Origin: Paenarthrobacter sp. DKR-5
Lineage (GTDB): Bacteria > Actinomycetota > Actinomycetes > Actinomycetales > Micrococcaceae
NCBI RefSeq assembly: GCF_018531425.1
Contig: NZ_JAHBOI010000001.1
Location: forward strand, 434,001 to 498,000
Reading direction: 5' to 3'
DNA: 64,000 nt
The notes under the pieces are model-generated. The model was not told the origin of the DNA, made no database searches, and worked only from the letters and a program-made list of their open reading frames with translations. The number at the start of each line of letters is the position of its first letter. The first letter of the stretch is position 1. Positions 48,976 through 57,204 of this stretch are shown in pieces. The translations under genes were made by a program, and so were the position numbers.

Positions 48976-50598
48976 ATGGACCGCAGGATCCGCGGGGTGC
49001 GCCCGGTCGGCAACCGGGCGCTGCTCGCCGAGGTCGACGGACTGGCCGGCGTGCTGGCGCTGAAGGCCGCCCTGGCCGAACGGCCTCAACCCGGACTGGT
49101 TGACGCGGTGCCCGCCGACAGCACGGTGCTCCTGAAACTGTCCTCGCCGGCGGCCGCGGCGGCCATGGCGGGCTTCCTCCGCTCGCTGGAACTCGACGAA
49201 GTCTCCGCCGGGGACGGAAGCCTGGTGGAGATCGACGTCGTCTACGACGGCGAAGACCTCGACGCCGTCGGCGAGCTGACGGGCCTTGGCCGCGACGGCG
49301 TCGTCGCCGCGCACACCGGGCAGCTGTGGACGGCGGCGTTCTGCGGCTTCGCTCCGGGCTTCGCCTACCTCGTGGGAGAGGACGCCCGGCTGGAGGTGCC
49401 GCGGCGCCCCAGCCCGCGCACCGCTGTGCCTGCCGGGTCCGTCAGCCTGGCGGGCACCTACTCGGCTGTGTATCCGCGAACCTCGCCCGGCGGCTGGCAG
49501 CTGATCGGCCGCACCACGGCCGCGATGTGGGACCTGGACCGCCAGGACCCGGCCCTCGTGCGGCCGGGCAACCGGGTCCGCTACCGCGCCGTCCGGGCCA
49601 CGGCCACGCTGGCGGCGCAGCCGTCCTCCGGACAAGCCCCGGCACAGACGGGTTCTGCTGCCGGCCCGGGTTTACTGGTGCACTCCCCAGGGCTTCAAAC
49701 GCTGGTGCAGGACCTCGGACGCCCCGGCTTTGCGGACCTCGGCGTCGGCGCCTCCGGCGCCCTCGACCGCGCCGCGGCGGCCCGTGCCAACAGGATTGCC
49801 GGCAACCCCCCGGCTGAAGCCGTGCTGGAAACGGTCTACGGCGGCCTCCGGCTCGAAGCCTCCGGGGACCACGTCCTCGCGGTCTCCGGCGCCGTGGCGG
49901 ACCTGACGGTCAGCGGCGACGACGGCGAGCGGACCGCGCCGCTGGATACGGCATTCGTGCTGCGCGACCGGGAGGTGCTCACTCTGGGCAGCCCGGCCGC
50001 GGGGATGCGGAGCTACGTCGCCGTGCGCGGGGGGCTGGACCTTCCGCCGGTGCTCGGCAGCCGGGCCACCGACACACTGTCCGGTCTCGGACCGGCCCCG
50101 GTGTCCGAGGGCACCCTGCTGGGCGTGAAGCCTGCCGGGCTCGGCGCCGTCGTGGGCGCCCCCGAGCCCCAGCCCGCCCCCGCAGCGGGACCGGTCGTGC
50201 TGCGGATCGTGCCGGGGCCGCGGCAGGACTGGTTCAGCCCGGACATGCTGGACCGGCTGTGCAGCCAGGACTGGACGGTGACGCCCCAATCAAACCGTGT
50301 GGGCCTGCGCCTGGAGGGAGTCGCCCTGGAGCGCCTGTCCGGTGCCGGGCTGCCCGCCGAGCTGCCCAGCGAGGGCACCGTCGCCGGGGCGGTCCAGGTC
50401 CCGCCGAACGGCCTGCCCGTCCTCTTCCTTGCCGACCATCCCGTCACCGGCGGCTACCCGGTCATCGCGGTGCTCGCCGACGAGGATCTGGACCGGGCGG
50501 CACAGGTTCCGCTTGGCGGCCAGGTGCGCTTTACCGTCGCCGACCACGACGCGGCAGCCGGAGCCACGGCACCGGCCATGGCAGGAGTACGCGCATGA
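48976..50598 (+). CDS. pxpBC: 5-oxoprolinase subunits B and C in one polypeptide
   Basis: A 540-residue fusion. Residues about 1-220 are PxpB (KipI/allophanate hydrolase subunit 1; GQLWTAAFCGFAPGFAYLVG, PRTAVPAGSVSLAGTYSAVY and PGGWQLIGRTTAAMWD) and about 230-540 are PxpC (KipA/AHS2; LVQDLGRPGFADLGVGASGA, LDRAAAARANRIAGNPP, VTPQSNRVGLRLEG). In Escherichia coli and Bacillus they are separate genes. The joined chain with PxpA should form the complete 5-oxoprolinase. It overlaps the next gene by 4 bp (ATGA). Confidence 0.92.
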   Translation: MDRRIRGVRPVGNRALLAEVDGLAGVLALKAALAERPQPGLVDAVPADSTVLLKLSSPAAAAAMAGFLRSLELDEVSAGDGSLVEIDVVYDGEDLDAVGELTGLGRDGVVAAHTGQLWTAAFCGFAPGFAYLVGEDARLEVPRRPSPRTAVPAGSVSLAGTYSAVYPRTSPGGWQLIGRTTAAMWDLDRQDPALVRPGNRVRYRAVRATATLAAQPSSGQAPAQTGSAAGPGLLVHSPGLQTLVQDLGRPGFADLGVGASGALDRAAAARANRIAGNPPAEAVLETVYGGLRLEASGDHVLAVSGAVADLTVSGDDGERTAPLDTAFVLRDREVLTLGSPAAGMRSYVAVRGGLDLPPVLGSRATDTLSGLGPAPVSEGTLLGVKPAGLGAVVGAPEPQPAPAAGPVVLRIVPGPRQDWFSPDMLDRLCSQDWTVTPQSNRVGLRLEGVALERLSGAGLPAELPSEGTVAGAVQVPPNGLPVLFLADHPVTGGYPVIAVLADEDLDRAAQVPLGGQVRFTVADHDAAAGATAPAMAGVRA

Positions 50599-51815
50599 GG
50601 ACAGTGCTGGTGGCCGACCATGGCACCGCCGCCGTCCGGATCATCCGCGCCTGCCGCGCCCGGGGGCTGTGGACGGTCGCCGTGTACTCCGACGCCGACG
50701 CCGATGCCCCGCACGTCCTTGCTGCGGACGAGGCCTTTGCTCTCGGCGGGCCGGCCGCACAGAACGCCTATCTGGACCGCCGGCGGCTGCTCGCCGTCCT
50801 GCGCCTGAGCGGTGCCGACGCCGTGCACCCGGGAACCTCGGGGCTCGCGGCGGACCCGCTCTTCGCCGCAGCCGTCACCCGGGGCGGCCGGGTCTGGATC
50901 GGAGACCCATCCGGCAGACGCCCCCTGCAGGAAGACACCGCCCCTCTGGACGATGCCTGCTCACCGGACAGCCCCGCACCGCTGGCCGTCCAGGTGCAGC
51001 TCGCCGCGGACCGCACGGGCGCTATCACCAGCCTGGGCACGCGGAACGTCTCACTGCAGCGACGCGGCGCGGTGCTCGCCGCGGAGGCGCCCGCCGCGCT
51101 GGGCACCACCGCCGGAGCCCGGCTGCTGGACCTGGCGACCGGAGCCGCCCGGGGCCTGACCGGCCTCGCCACGGTGGAGGCGCAGGTCCATTGGGACCGG
51201 ATCGTGCTGACGGGCGTCCGTCCGGGCCTCGACCCGGTCTTCGCACTCACCGAAGCGGCCGCGGGGGTGGACCTGGTCGGCCTGCAGCTGGACCTGGCCG
51301 GGGGCGCCCTGCTGGAGGCAGCGCTTCCCGAACCGGCGCACCGGCACGCGTTCCTGTTCGACATCTTCGCCGAGGACGCGGGCCGGGGGTTTCTTCCCGC
51401 CGCCGGCACCGTGGAGAGCATTGAGGGCGCCGATGAGGAGGCTGTGACCTGGGCGGTGCAAGCCGGGTCACCGGTCGTGCTCAGCCGTCCCGGGCCCGTG
51501 GCGCAGCTGGTCACCGCCGCGGGAAGCCGCGGCGCGGCCCTGGCGTCCGCCCGCCGCGCGCTGACGGGCGTGCGCCTAGCCGGCGTGGCGACATTGCTTC
51601 CGTTCTTCCGGGCGCTCGCCGCGGACGGTGCCTTCAGCGCCGCTCCCGCGGACACCCGCTGGCTGCAGGAAACGACCCTCCCGGTGCTTCCCGATCCGGC
51701 CTATTCCGACGTCGAGCCCGACACCGGGCGCCGCCGCCTCACCGTGGAGCTGGACGGCAGGACGGTCACTCTCGGCCTGCCCGCCGCATTGCTGGGGTCC
51801 TGGGCCCACGGCTGA
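50595..51815 (+). CDS. Degenerate biotin carboxylase-like protein in the pxp operon
   Basis: A 406-residue protein related to biotin carboxylase, about 45 residues shorter than usual. The N-terminal domain is recognisable (TVLVADHGTAAVRIIRACRA, AVYSDADADAPHVLAADEAF, ADAVHPGTSGLA), and ATP-grasp pieces remain (RNVSLQRRGAVLAAEAPAAL, GVDLVGLQLDLAGG, ERGFLPAAGT-like DAGRGFLPAAGTVESIEG). However the Gly-rich ATP loop and its lysine are absent and the RxQVEH-type catalytic segment reads TGVRPGLDPVFAL. So carboxylase activity is unlikely. No biotin carrier protein is nearby. It is co-translated with pxpBC, so a structural or regulatory role in oxoproline use is possible. Confidence 0.75.
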   Translation: MRTVLVADHGTAAVRIIRACRARGLWTVAVYSDADADAPHVLAADEAFALGGPAAQNAYLDRRRLLAVLRLSGADAVHPGTSGLAADPLFAAAVTRGGRVWIGDPSGRRPLQEDTAPLDDACSPDSPAPLAVQVQLAADRTGAITSLGTRNVSLQRRGAVLAAEAPAALGTTAGARLLDLATGAARGLTGLATVEAQVHWDRIVLTGVRPGLDPVFALTEAAAGVDLVGLQLDLAGGALLEAALPEPAHRHAFLFDIFAEDAGRGFLPAAGTVESIEGADEEAVTWAVQAGSPVVLSRPGPVAQLVTAAGSRGAALASARRALTGVRLAGVATLLPFFRALAADGAFSAAPADTRWLQETTLPVLPDPAYSDVEPDTGRRRLTVELDGRTVTLGLPAALLGSWAHG

Positions 51816-51863
51816 AGCGGCTGAGGGCTGACGCGGGCGGCAGTGCGGGACTAGACTGCCCGC

Positions 51864-52352
51864 ATGCGCCCAGCCACCCGCCATGCCGCCGCTGCGGCCG
51901 CGGCCGTCACCGCAACCGCCGTGGTAGGTTCCCTTGGCACCGACCCCGGGTCCCACTGGTACCGGCGCCTGGACAAGCCGTCCTGGCAGCCGCCCGGCTG
52001 GGCCTTCGGACCGGCTTGGACCACCCTCTACCTGCTGATGGCCGTGGCAGCGGCCCGCGCCCTGAACCGGGCGGACGCGGACTCCAGGCGACGGTTCGCT
52101 GCTTCCTTCGGGGCGAACCTGATACTCAACGCCGGCTGGAACTGGATTTTCTTCAAGGCGCGGAAACCCTCGCTGGCCTTGGCCGAGCTCGGAGCCCTGA
52201 ACGCCTCCAACCTCGGGCTGGTCCGCCGCGCCGCGCGGATCGACCGGACGGCAGGCTGGCTGCTAGCGCCGTACGTGGCCTGGACAGCGTTCGCCACTGC
52301 CCTGAACGCGTCGATCGTCCGCCGCAACCCTGGGCTGCGAAAGTGGCCTTAA
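51864..52352 (+). CDS. TspO/MBR-family membrane protein
   Basis: A 162-residue five-helix protein of the TspO family. Signatures are WYRRLDKPSWQPPGWAFGPA, WTTLYLLMAVAAARALNRA and LILNAGWNWIFFKARKPSLA, then LLAPYVAWTAFATALNASIV. TspO proteins bind porphyrins and cholesterol-like ligands and take part in stress or tetrapyrrole handling. The ATG at 51864 has no strong upstream site but gives the family N-terminus. It stands about 50 bp after the carboxylase-like gene. Confidence 0.88.
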   Translation: MRPATRHAAAAAAAVTATAVVGSLGTDPGSHWYRRLDKPSWQPPGWAFGPAWTTLYLLMAVAAARALNRADADSRRRFAASFGANLILNAGWNWIFFKARKPSLALAELGALNASNLGLVRRAARIDRTAGWLLAPYVAWTAFATALNASIVRRNPGLRKWP

Positions 52353-52439
52353 GCCGCCGGTGCTAGTGTTGCGCACTGGCGGAGCCGGTCCCCAGTCGTT
52401 AAGAATTTTCGGTACGGCTCCCCGGAATTGAGGGTTCCT

Positions 52440-52658
52440 ATGAACTCGAATGAAAATGATGTCTGGCTGGCAGCTGCCCAGCTGGAATCGGCAGAACACG
52501 CAGCGGACCAGGCCAAGGAGGATCTCAGCATCGTCATTGGCAGTGCCATTGGCAGGGGCGAATCCGTCGCCGCTGTCGCCAGTGCGGCGAACATGACCTC
52601 CATTGAAATCCTTGCCTTGAGCGGAAGCTCGGCTGCAACCGAAAAGACCGCTTCGTAA
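52440..52658 (+). CDS. Small hypothetical protein of about 72 residues
   Basis: The protein is acidic and Ala/Ser-rich (VWLAAAQLESAEHAADQAKE, then IGSAIGRGESVAAVASAANM) with two predicted helices and no TM segment. A GAGGG site lies six bases upstream of the ATG at 52440. The ending ANMTSIEILALSG could fit a helix-turn-helix fragment, but it is too short to tell. No family recognised. Confidence 0.55.
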   Translation: MNSNENDVWLAAAQLESAEHAADQAKEDLSIVIGSAIGRGESVAAVASAANMTSIEILALSGSSAATEKTAS

Positions 52659-52715
52659 CACGCAGCCTCGCGCCCGGGGCCGGTGGGGGCCCCGGGGGCC
52701 GCTAGCATTCACGGT

Positions 52716-54071
52716 ATGAGCGACGTCGCCCCGCCTGCCGGACCAGCCACCGAGCCGGTCGGCTTTTCCCCGGCCCCGCGCGCCGTGGCCACCAAGGCCC
52801 AGATTGCGGCATGGGCCGCCTGGGACTGGGGGTCCGCCGCCTTCAACGCGGTCATGACCACTTTCGTGTTCACCGTGTACCTGACCGGAGACCCATTTGG
52901 CGGCGCGGACCATGCCTCGGCCGTTCTCGCGTTCGGCCTCGGGCTCTCGGGCCTGGCGATCGCCTTGTTCGCCCCGGTCACAGGTCAGCGCTCGGACCAC
53001 AGCGGCCGGCGCAAGTTCTGGCTCGGCGCCAATTCGGTGATGGTGGCGCTGCTGACGGCCGGCTGCTTTTTCGTTCAGCCGTCCGAATCCTTTTTGCTCC
53101 TCGGTGTGGCCCTGATCGCCGCCGGCCATGTGTTCTTCGAATTCGCGTCGGTCAACTACAACGCGATGCTGCTGCAGATCTCCACCGCGCGCACCATCGG
53201 CAAGATCAGCGGGCTCGGCTGGTCCATGGGCTATGTCGGAGGCATCGTGGCGCTGCTGGTCGTCTACACAGGGTTCATTTCCCCCGCCGTGGGCTGGTTC
53301 GGCGTCACCCACGACGACGGCCTGAACATCCGCGTCGTCGCGCTCTTCTCGGCCCTCTGGTTCCTGCTGTTCGCCATCCCCGTACTCATCGCCCTGCCGG
53401 AGAACCCGCGGGATCCCTCGCACCCGAAGCTCGGCTTCTTCGAGTCGTACCGGGAGCTGTGGCGGACGATCCGCCGGCTGGGCCGCACGGACCCGCGCAC
53501 GCTCTTCTTCCTGCTCAGCAGCGCCATTTTCAGGGACGGCCTCGCCGCCGTCTTCACCTTCGGCGCGGTCATCGCCGTCGGAACCTTCGGCTTCAGCCGG
53601 GGTGACGTGCTGATCTTCGCCATCGCGGCGAACGTCGTGGCTGCCGCCGGCGCGGTCAGCGCTGGCTTCCTCGATGACCGGTTCGGACCGAAGACCGTGA
53701 TCGTCGGCTCGCTGCTCGGCCTTCTGGTCTCCGGTACGGCGCTGCTGTTCCTGCGCGGAAGCGCCTCCTTCTGGGTCTTCGGCTTGCTGCTCTCACTGTT
53801 TGTCGGACCAGCCCAGTCCTCCAGCCGCACCTTCCTGGCCCGGCTGGCGACCCCGGGCCAGGCGGGGGAACTCTTCGGCCTGTACGCCACCACCGGCCGG
53901 GCCGTCTCCTTCCTCGCCCCGATGCTGTTCGCCCTGTTCGTGAGCGTTACCGGCGCCCAGCGCTGGGGCATCGTGGGCATCCTGGTCGTGCTCCTGGCCG
54001 GCCTGCTGGCTCTGCTTCCGGTGCGCTCTCCGCTGCGCGGCTCCGGCGCCGGCACTATGGTGGAGGGATGA
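52716..54071 (+). CDS. MFS transporter (UMF1-like)
   Basis: A 451-residue MFS protein. The start QIAAWAAWDWGSAAFNAVMT with FVFTVYLT matches the UMF1 (Atg22-related) type, as do FASVNYNAMLLQISTARTIG and KISGLGWSMGYVGGIVALLV. Twelve helices are predicted. The substrate is unknown. The ATG at 52716 fits the family. It overlaps the KhtT-like gene by 4 bp (ATGA), so it is probably the first gene of an operon with the cation antiporter. Confidence 0.86.
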   Translation: MSDVAPPAGPATEPVGFSPAPRAVATKAQIAAWAAWDWGSAAFNAVMTTFVFTVYLTGDPFGGADHASAVLAFGLGLSGLAIALFAPVTGQRSDHSGRRKFWLGANSVMVALLTAGCFFVQPSESFLLLGVALIAAGHVFFEFASVNYNAMLLQISTARTIGKISGLGWSMGYVGGIVALLVVYTGFISPAVGWFGVTHDDGLNIRVVALFSALWFLLFAIPVLIALPENPRDPSHPKLGFFESYRELWRTIRRLGRTDPRTLFFLLSSAIFRDGLAAVFTFGAVIAVGTFGFSRGDVLIFAIAANVVAAAGAVSAGFLDDRFGPKTVIVGSLLGLLVSGTALLFLRGSASFWVFGLLLSLFVGPAQSSSRTFLARLATPGQAGELFGLYATTGRAVSFLAPMLFALFVSVTGAQRWGIVGILVVLLAGLLALLPVRSPLRGSGAGTMVEG

Positions 54072-54550
54072 ACGTGGAGGAGACGCCGCTGCCCGGTATC
54101 GGGACGCGCAAGGACCTGGTCACCGAATCGGGCCGGCGGGTTGGCGTGGTGGCCTACCGCGACGGCGACACTGAACTGATCGTCTCCAAGCCCGATGACC
54201 CGGACGCGTGCGTCGCGTCGATCCCGCTCACCCGCGAGGAAGCATCCGCCCTGGGGAACCTCCTCGGCGGCCACCAGATCGTCATGCAGCTCACAGAGGA
54301 GCACTCCGAGTTTCCCGGCGTGGTCACACGCCAGTTTTCCATTATGGCCGGCTCGCCGTTCGACAACCGGCCCATGGGGGACGCGCACCTGCGCACCCGC
54401 ACCAAGGTCTCCGTGGTGGCCGTGATGCGGGCCGGCCAGGTACAGCCCTCCCCCAGCCCGGACTTCGTGCTGCGCGCCGGGGACCTTCTCGTCGCCGTCG
54501 GCACGCTTGACGGCCTCGACGCTGCGGCCGAGATACTGCGGAACGGCTGA
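54068..54550 (+). CDS. Regulatory subunit of a cation:proton antiporter (KhtT-like)
   Basis: A 160-residue soluble protein. The N-terminal part (ETPLPGIGTRKDLVTESGRR) matches the KhtT N-terminus and the C-terminal half is a TrkA-C (RCK_C) domain (TKVSVVAVMRAGQVQPSPSP, FVLRAGDLLVAVGTLDGL). KhtT gates the KhtU antiporter in response to pH and nucleotides such as c-di-AMP. It is 3 bp before the antiporter gene. Confidence 0.85.
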   Translation: MNVEETPLPGIGTRKDLVTESGRRVGVVAYRDGDTELIVSKPDDPDACVASIPLTREEASALGNLLGGHQIVMQLTEEHSEFPGVVTRQFSIMAGSPFDNRPMGDAHLRTRTKVSVVAVMRAGQVQPSPSPDFVLRAGDLLVAVGTLDGLDAAAEILRNG

Positions 54551-54553
54551 GCC

Positions 54554-55732
54554 ATGGGGACCACCGCGCTCGCCCTGATTGAGCTTGGCGCGGTCATTTT
54601 CGGGCTGGCGCTGCTGGCCCGGCTGGCCGGTCGGATCGGCATGTCGCCGATCCCGTTCTACCTGCTCGGGGGGCTCGCGTTCGGTTCCGGCGGCCTGATG
54701 AAGCTCGAGGGCATGGCCGCCTTCAGCCACCTCGCCAGCGAGATCGGCGTCATCCTGCTGCTGTTGATGCTCGGCCTGGAATACACGGCGCGTGAACTGG
54801 TCACCGGGCTGCGCCGCTCCTGGCAGGCGGGGCTGCTCGACGTCGTCCTCAACGCTGCGCCGGGCGCCGCGGCAGCATGGCTGCTCGGGTGGGGCCCGGT
54901 GGGTGCGCTCGTCATGGCAGGAGTCACCTACATTTCCTCTTCCAGCATCGCGGCCAAGGTGCTCACCGACCTGGGCCGGATCGGCAACCGCGAGACGCCC
55001 GCGGTGCTGGCGGTGCTGGTGTTCGAAGACCTCGCTATGGCCGTGTACCTGCCGATCCTGACCGTCGTGCTGGCCGGGGTGAGCTTCGTCGGCGGACTGC
55101 AGGCCGTCGGGGCATCCCTGCTGATGATCAGCGCCGTGCTACTCGTGGCCCTGCGCTACGGCCGGCAGGTCTCCACGATCGTGGACAGCGAAAACGCCGA
55201 AGTCTTCCTGCTCAGCATGATCGGGGCAGCCCTGCTGATCGCCGGAATCTCCTCCGCGATGAACGTCTCGACCGCTGTGGGTGCCTTCCTGCTCGGCATC
55301 GCCATCTCCGGTGCCACCGCTCACAACGCATCGCTGATGCTCACGCCGCTGCGGGACCTGTTCGCGGCGATCTTCTTCGTAGTGTTCGGCCTCAGCACCG
55401 ACCCCACCAGCCTGCCGCCGGTGCTGGGCTGGGCGGCACTGCTGATGGTCGTCACCACGCTGACCAAGCTGGCAACCGGCTGGTGGGCGGCGAAGCGGGC
55501 CGGCGTCGCCAAATTCGGCCGGGCCCGGGCCGGGGCCGCCCTGGTGGCCCGCGGGGAGTTCTCGATCGTGATCGCCGGCCTCGCCGTCGCCTCCGGCGCG
55601 GTCCCCGGCGAACTGGCCGCCCTCGCCACGACCTATGTGCTGCTCATGGCTGTCCTGGGACCGGTCGCCGCACGTACCGTGGAGCCCGTGATGCGCGCCC
55701 TGCAGCCGGGGCCGCGGACCAAGACAGCGTAA
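54554..55732 (+). CDS. CPA2-family cation:proton antiporter (KhtU-like)
   Basis: A 392-residue integral membrane protein with about 12 helices. CPA2 landmarks are ASEIGVILLLLMLGLEYTAR, YISSSSIAAKVLTDLGRIGN and VLVFEDLAMAVYLPILT, where the ED pair forms the ion-binding site. KhtU-type antiporters exchange K+ for H+. It is 3 bp downstream of the KhtT-like subunit and 24 bp upstream of kynA, so all are probably transcribed together. Confidence 0.88.
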   Translation: MGTTALALIELGAVIFGLALLARLAGRIGMSPIPFYLLGGLAFGSGGLMKLEGMAAFSHLASEIGVILLLLMLGLEYTARELVTGLRRSWQAGLLDVVLNAAPGAAAAWLLGWGPVGALVMAGVTYISSSSIAAKVLTDLGRIGNRETPAVLAVLVFEDLAMAVYLPILTVVLAGVSFVGGLQAVGASLLMISAVLLVALRYGRQVSTIVDSENAEVFLLSMIGAALLIAGISSAMNVSTAVGAFLLGIAISGATAHNASLMLTPLRDLFAAIFFVVFGLSTDPTSLPPVLGWAALLMVVTTLTKLATGWWAAKRAGVAKFGRARAGAALVARGEFSIVIAGLAVASGAVPGELAALATTYVLLMAVLGPVAARTVEPVMRALQPGPRTKTA

Positions 55733-55756
55733 GCCCGCATCCGGACGGAGACATCA

Positions 55757-56641
55757 ATGCCGATTGACCGCAACACCCGCGCGCTTGAGGACGGCATCGT
55801 GACCGACCTCGCCGGCAGAATGACCTATGGCGGTTACCTGCAGCTGGACCGGTTGCTCTCCGCCCAGCAGCCGGTGAGCAACCCGGAACATCACGACGAA
55901 CTGCTTTTCATCATCGCGCACCAGACCAGCGAACTATGGCTCAAGCTCATGCTGCACGAACTCCGGGACGTCCGCGGCTCGCTGGCACGGGACGACCTGC
56001 GCCGGGCCATGAAAGGCGTCGCACGCATCAAGCACATCCAGCGGTCCATGACCGAGCAGTGGTCGGTGCTCGCCACGCTAACCCCGACCGAATACGCCGA
56101 ATTCCGCGGCGACCTCGGCTCCTCCAGCGGCTTCCAGTCCTACCAGTACCGGGCCGTCGAATTCCTCCTGGGCAACAAGAACGCCGCCATGCTCAAGGTG
56201 TTCGACGCGGACCCCGCCGCCCGCGCCCTGCTCGCCGAACTGCTGGAAGCGAGCAGCATCTACGACGAGTTCCTCCGCCTGCTGGGCCGCCGCGGCTTGG
56301 ACATTCCGCGGACTGTCCTCGGCCGGGACGTGACGGTGGCCCACGAATTCACCCCGGAACTCGTCCCGGTCTTCAAGCTCATTTACGAGCATGCCCGTGA
56401 GTACTGGGACCTCTATGAGGCGTGCGAGGAACTGGTGGACCTCGAGGAGAACTTCCAGTTCTGGCGGTTCCGGCACCTGAAGACGGTCCAGCGCACCATT
56501 GGCAGCAAGGCCGGCACCGGCGGGTCCAGCGGAGTCGGTTTCCTGCAGAAGGCGCTGGAGCTGACCTTCTTTCCCGAATTGTTCGCCGTGCGCACCGAAA
56601 TCGGCCTCCCTGCCGGGGACGACCGCGCGACCGACCGGTAA
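55757..56641 (+). CDS. kynA: Tryptophan 2,3-dioxygenase
   Basis: A 294-residue haem dioxygenase that opens the tryptophan indole ring to N-formylkynurenine. Features: [40 protein letters not shown] (substrate His), [40 protein letters not shown] (haem-ligand His region) and the [15 protein letters not shown] substrate-binding loop. The full-length enzyme is present. No kynureninase or formamidase lies nearby. The upstream antiporter genes are unrelated by function, so the linkage is odd. A short G5/C5 stem lies about 40 bp past the stop and could end the transcript. Confidence 0.94.
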   Translation: MPIDRNTRALEDGIVTDLAGRMTYGGYLQLDRLLSAQQPVSNPEHHDELLFIIAHQTSELWLKLMLHELRDVRGSLARDDLRRAMKGVARIKHIQRSMTEQWSVLATLTPTEYAEFRGDLGSSSGFQSYQYRAVEFLLGNKNAAMLKVFDADPAARALLAELLEASSIYDEFLRLLGRRGLDIPRTVLGRDVTVAHEFTPELVPVFKLIYEHAREYWDLYEACEELVDLEENFQFWRFRHLKTVQRTIGSKAGTGGSSGVGFLQKALELTFFPELFAVRTEIGLPAGDDRATDR

Positions 56642-56772
56642 CAACTTGGCAAAGCCCGTGGCCCGGATGACGCCGCTGGGGGTGCCTCCCCCTACTCTTG
56701 GTGCTTGAGGCCGGCGTCCGGGGACCGCAGCGGCCGCAGTTGGTGTTGGTGTTTTGATCCTGGAGGTCGCGA

Positions 56773-57204
56773 ATGGCTCATGCCGAATACGAGGTTCTGG
56801 TTGCCCGCGATGCGCTGCAGGTGTTCGGCTACCTGGCGGATGGCCTGAACAATGCCGAATGGCGCGACAGCGTCCGGAGCATCGCCTTGCGGTCCGGGGC
56901 GGCCGGGAGCGTTGGCGCCGTCTACTCACAAAAGGTGACAGGCGCCAGCGGACGTGAGGTGCCGGCCGATTACGAGATCACCGTGGCCAAACCCGGCGCC
57001 GAACTGCAGTTCAAGATCGTGGCGGGGCCCATCCGCTCGACCGGCGCCTACTACCTGAGCACCGAGGGTTCCTGCACGCGGGTCCGCTTCGTCCTCGACC
57101 ACCAGCCGAAGGGGCTGCTGTGGCTGATGTCCGGCGTGATCCAGAAGGCCATGGAATCCGAGGTGGCCCGGCTCGAGGATCTGAAGCGGATCCTCGAAAC
57201 CTAA
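56773..57204 (+). CDS. SRPBCC-fold protein
   Basis: A 143-residue protein of the START/Bet v1-like (SRPBCC) superfamily, with AEYEVLVARDALQVFGYLAD, then GLNNAEWRDSVRSIALRSGA, and VRFVLDHQPKGLLWLMSGVI at the end. It has the alternating beta strands and C-terminal helix of polyketide-cyclase/dehydrase-like proteins, which bind hydrophobic ligands in a pocket. Ligand unknown. An AGGTCGCGA precedes the ATG at 56773. It overlaps the convergent CAP gene by 4 bp. Confidence 0.82.
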   Translation: MAHAEYEVLVARDALQVFGYLADGLNNAEWRDSVRSIALRSGAAGSVGAVYSQKVTGASGREVPADYEITVAKPGAELQFKIVAGPIRSTGAYYLSTEGSCTRVRFVLDHQPKGLLWLMSGVIQKAMESEVARLEDLKRILET

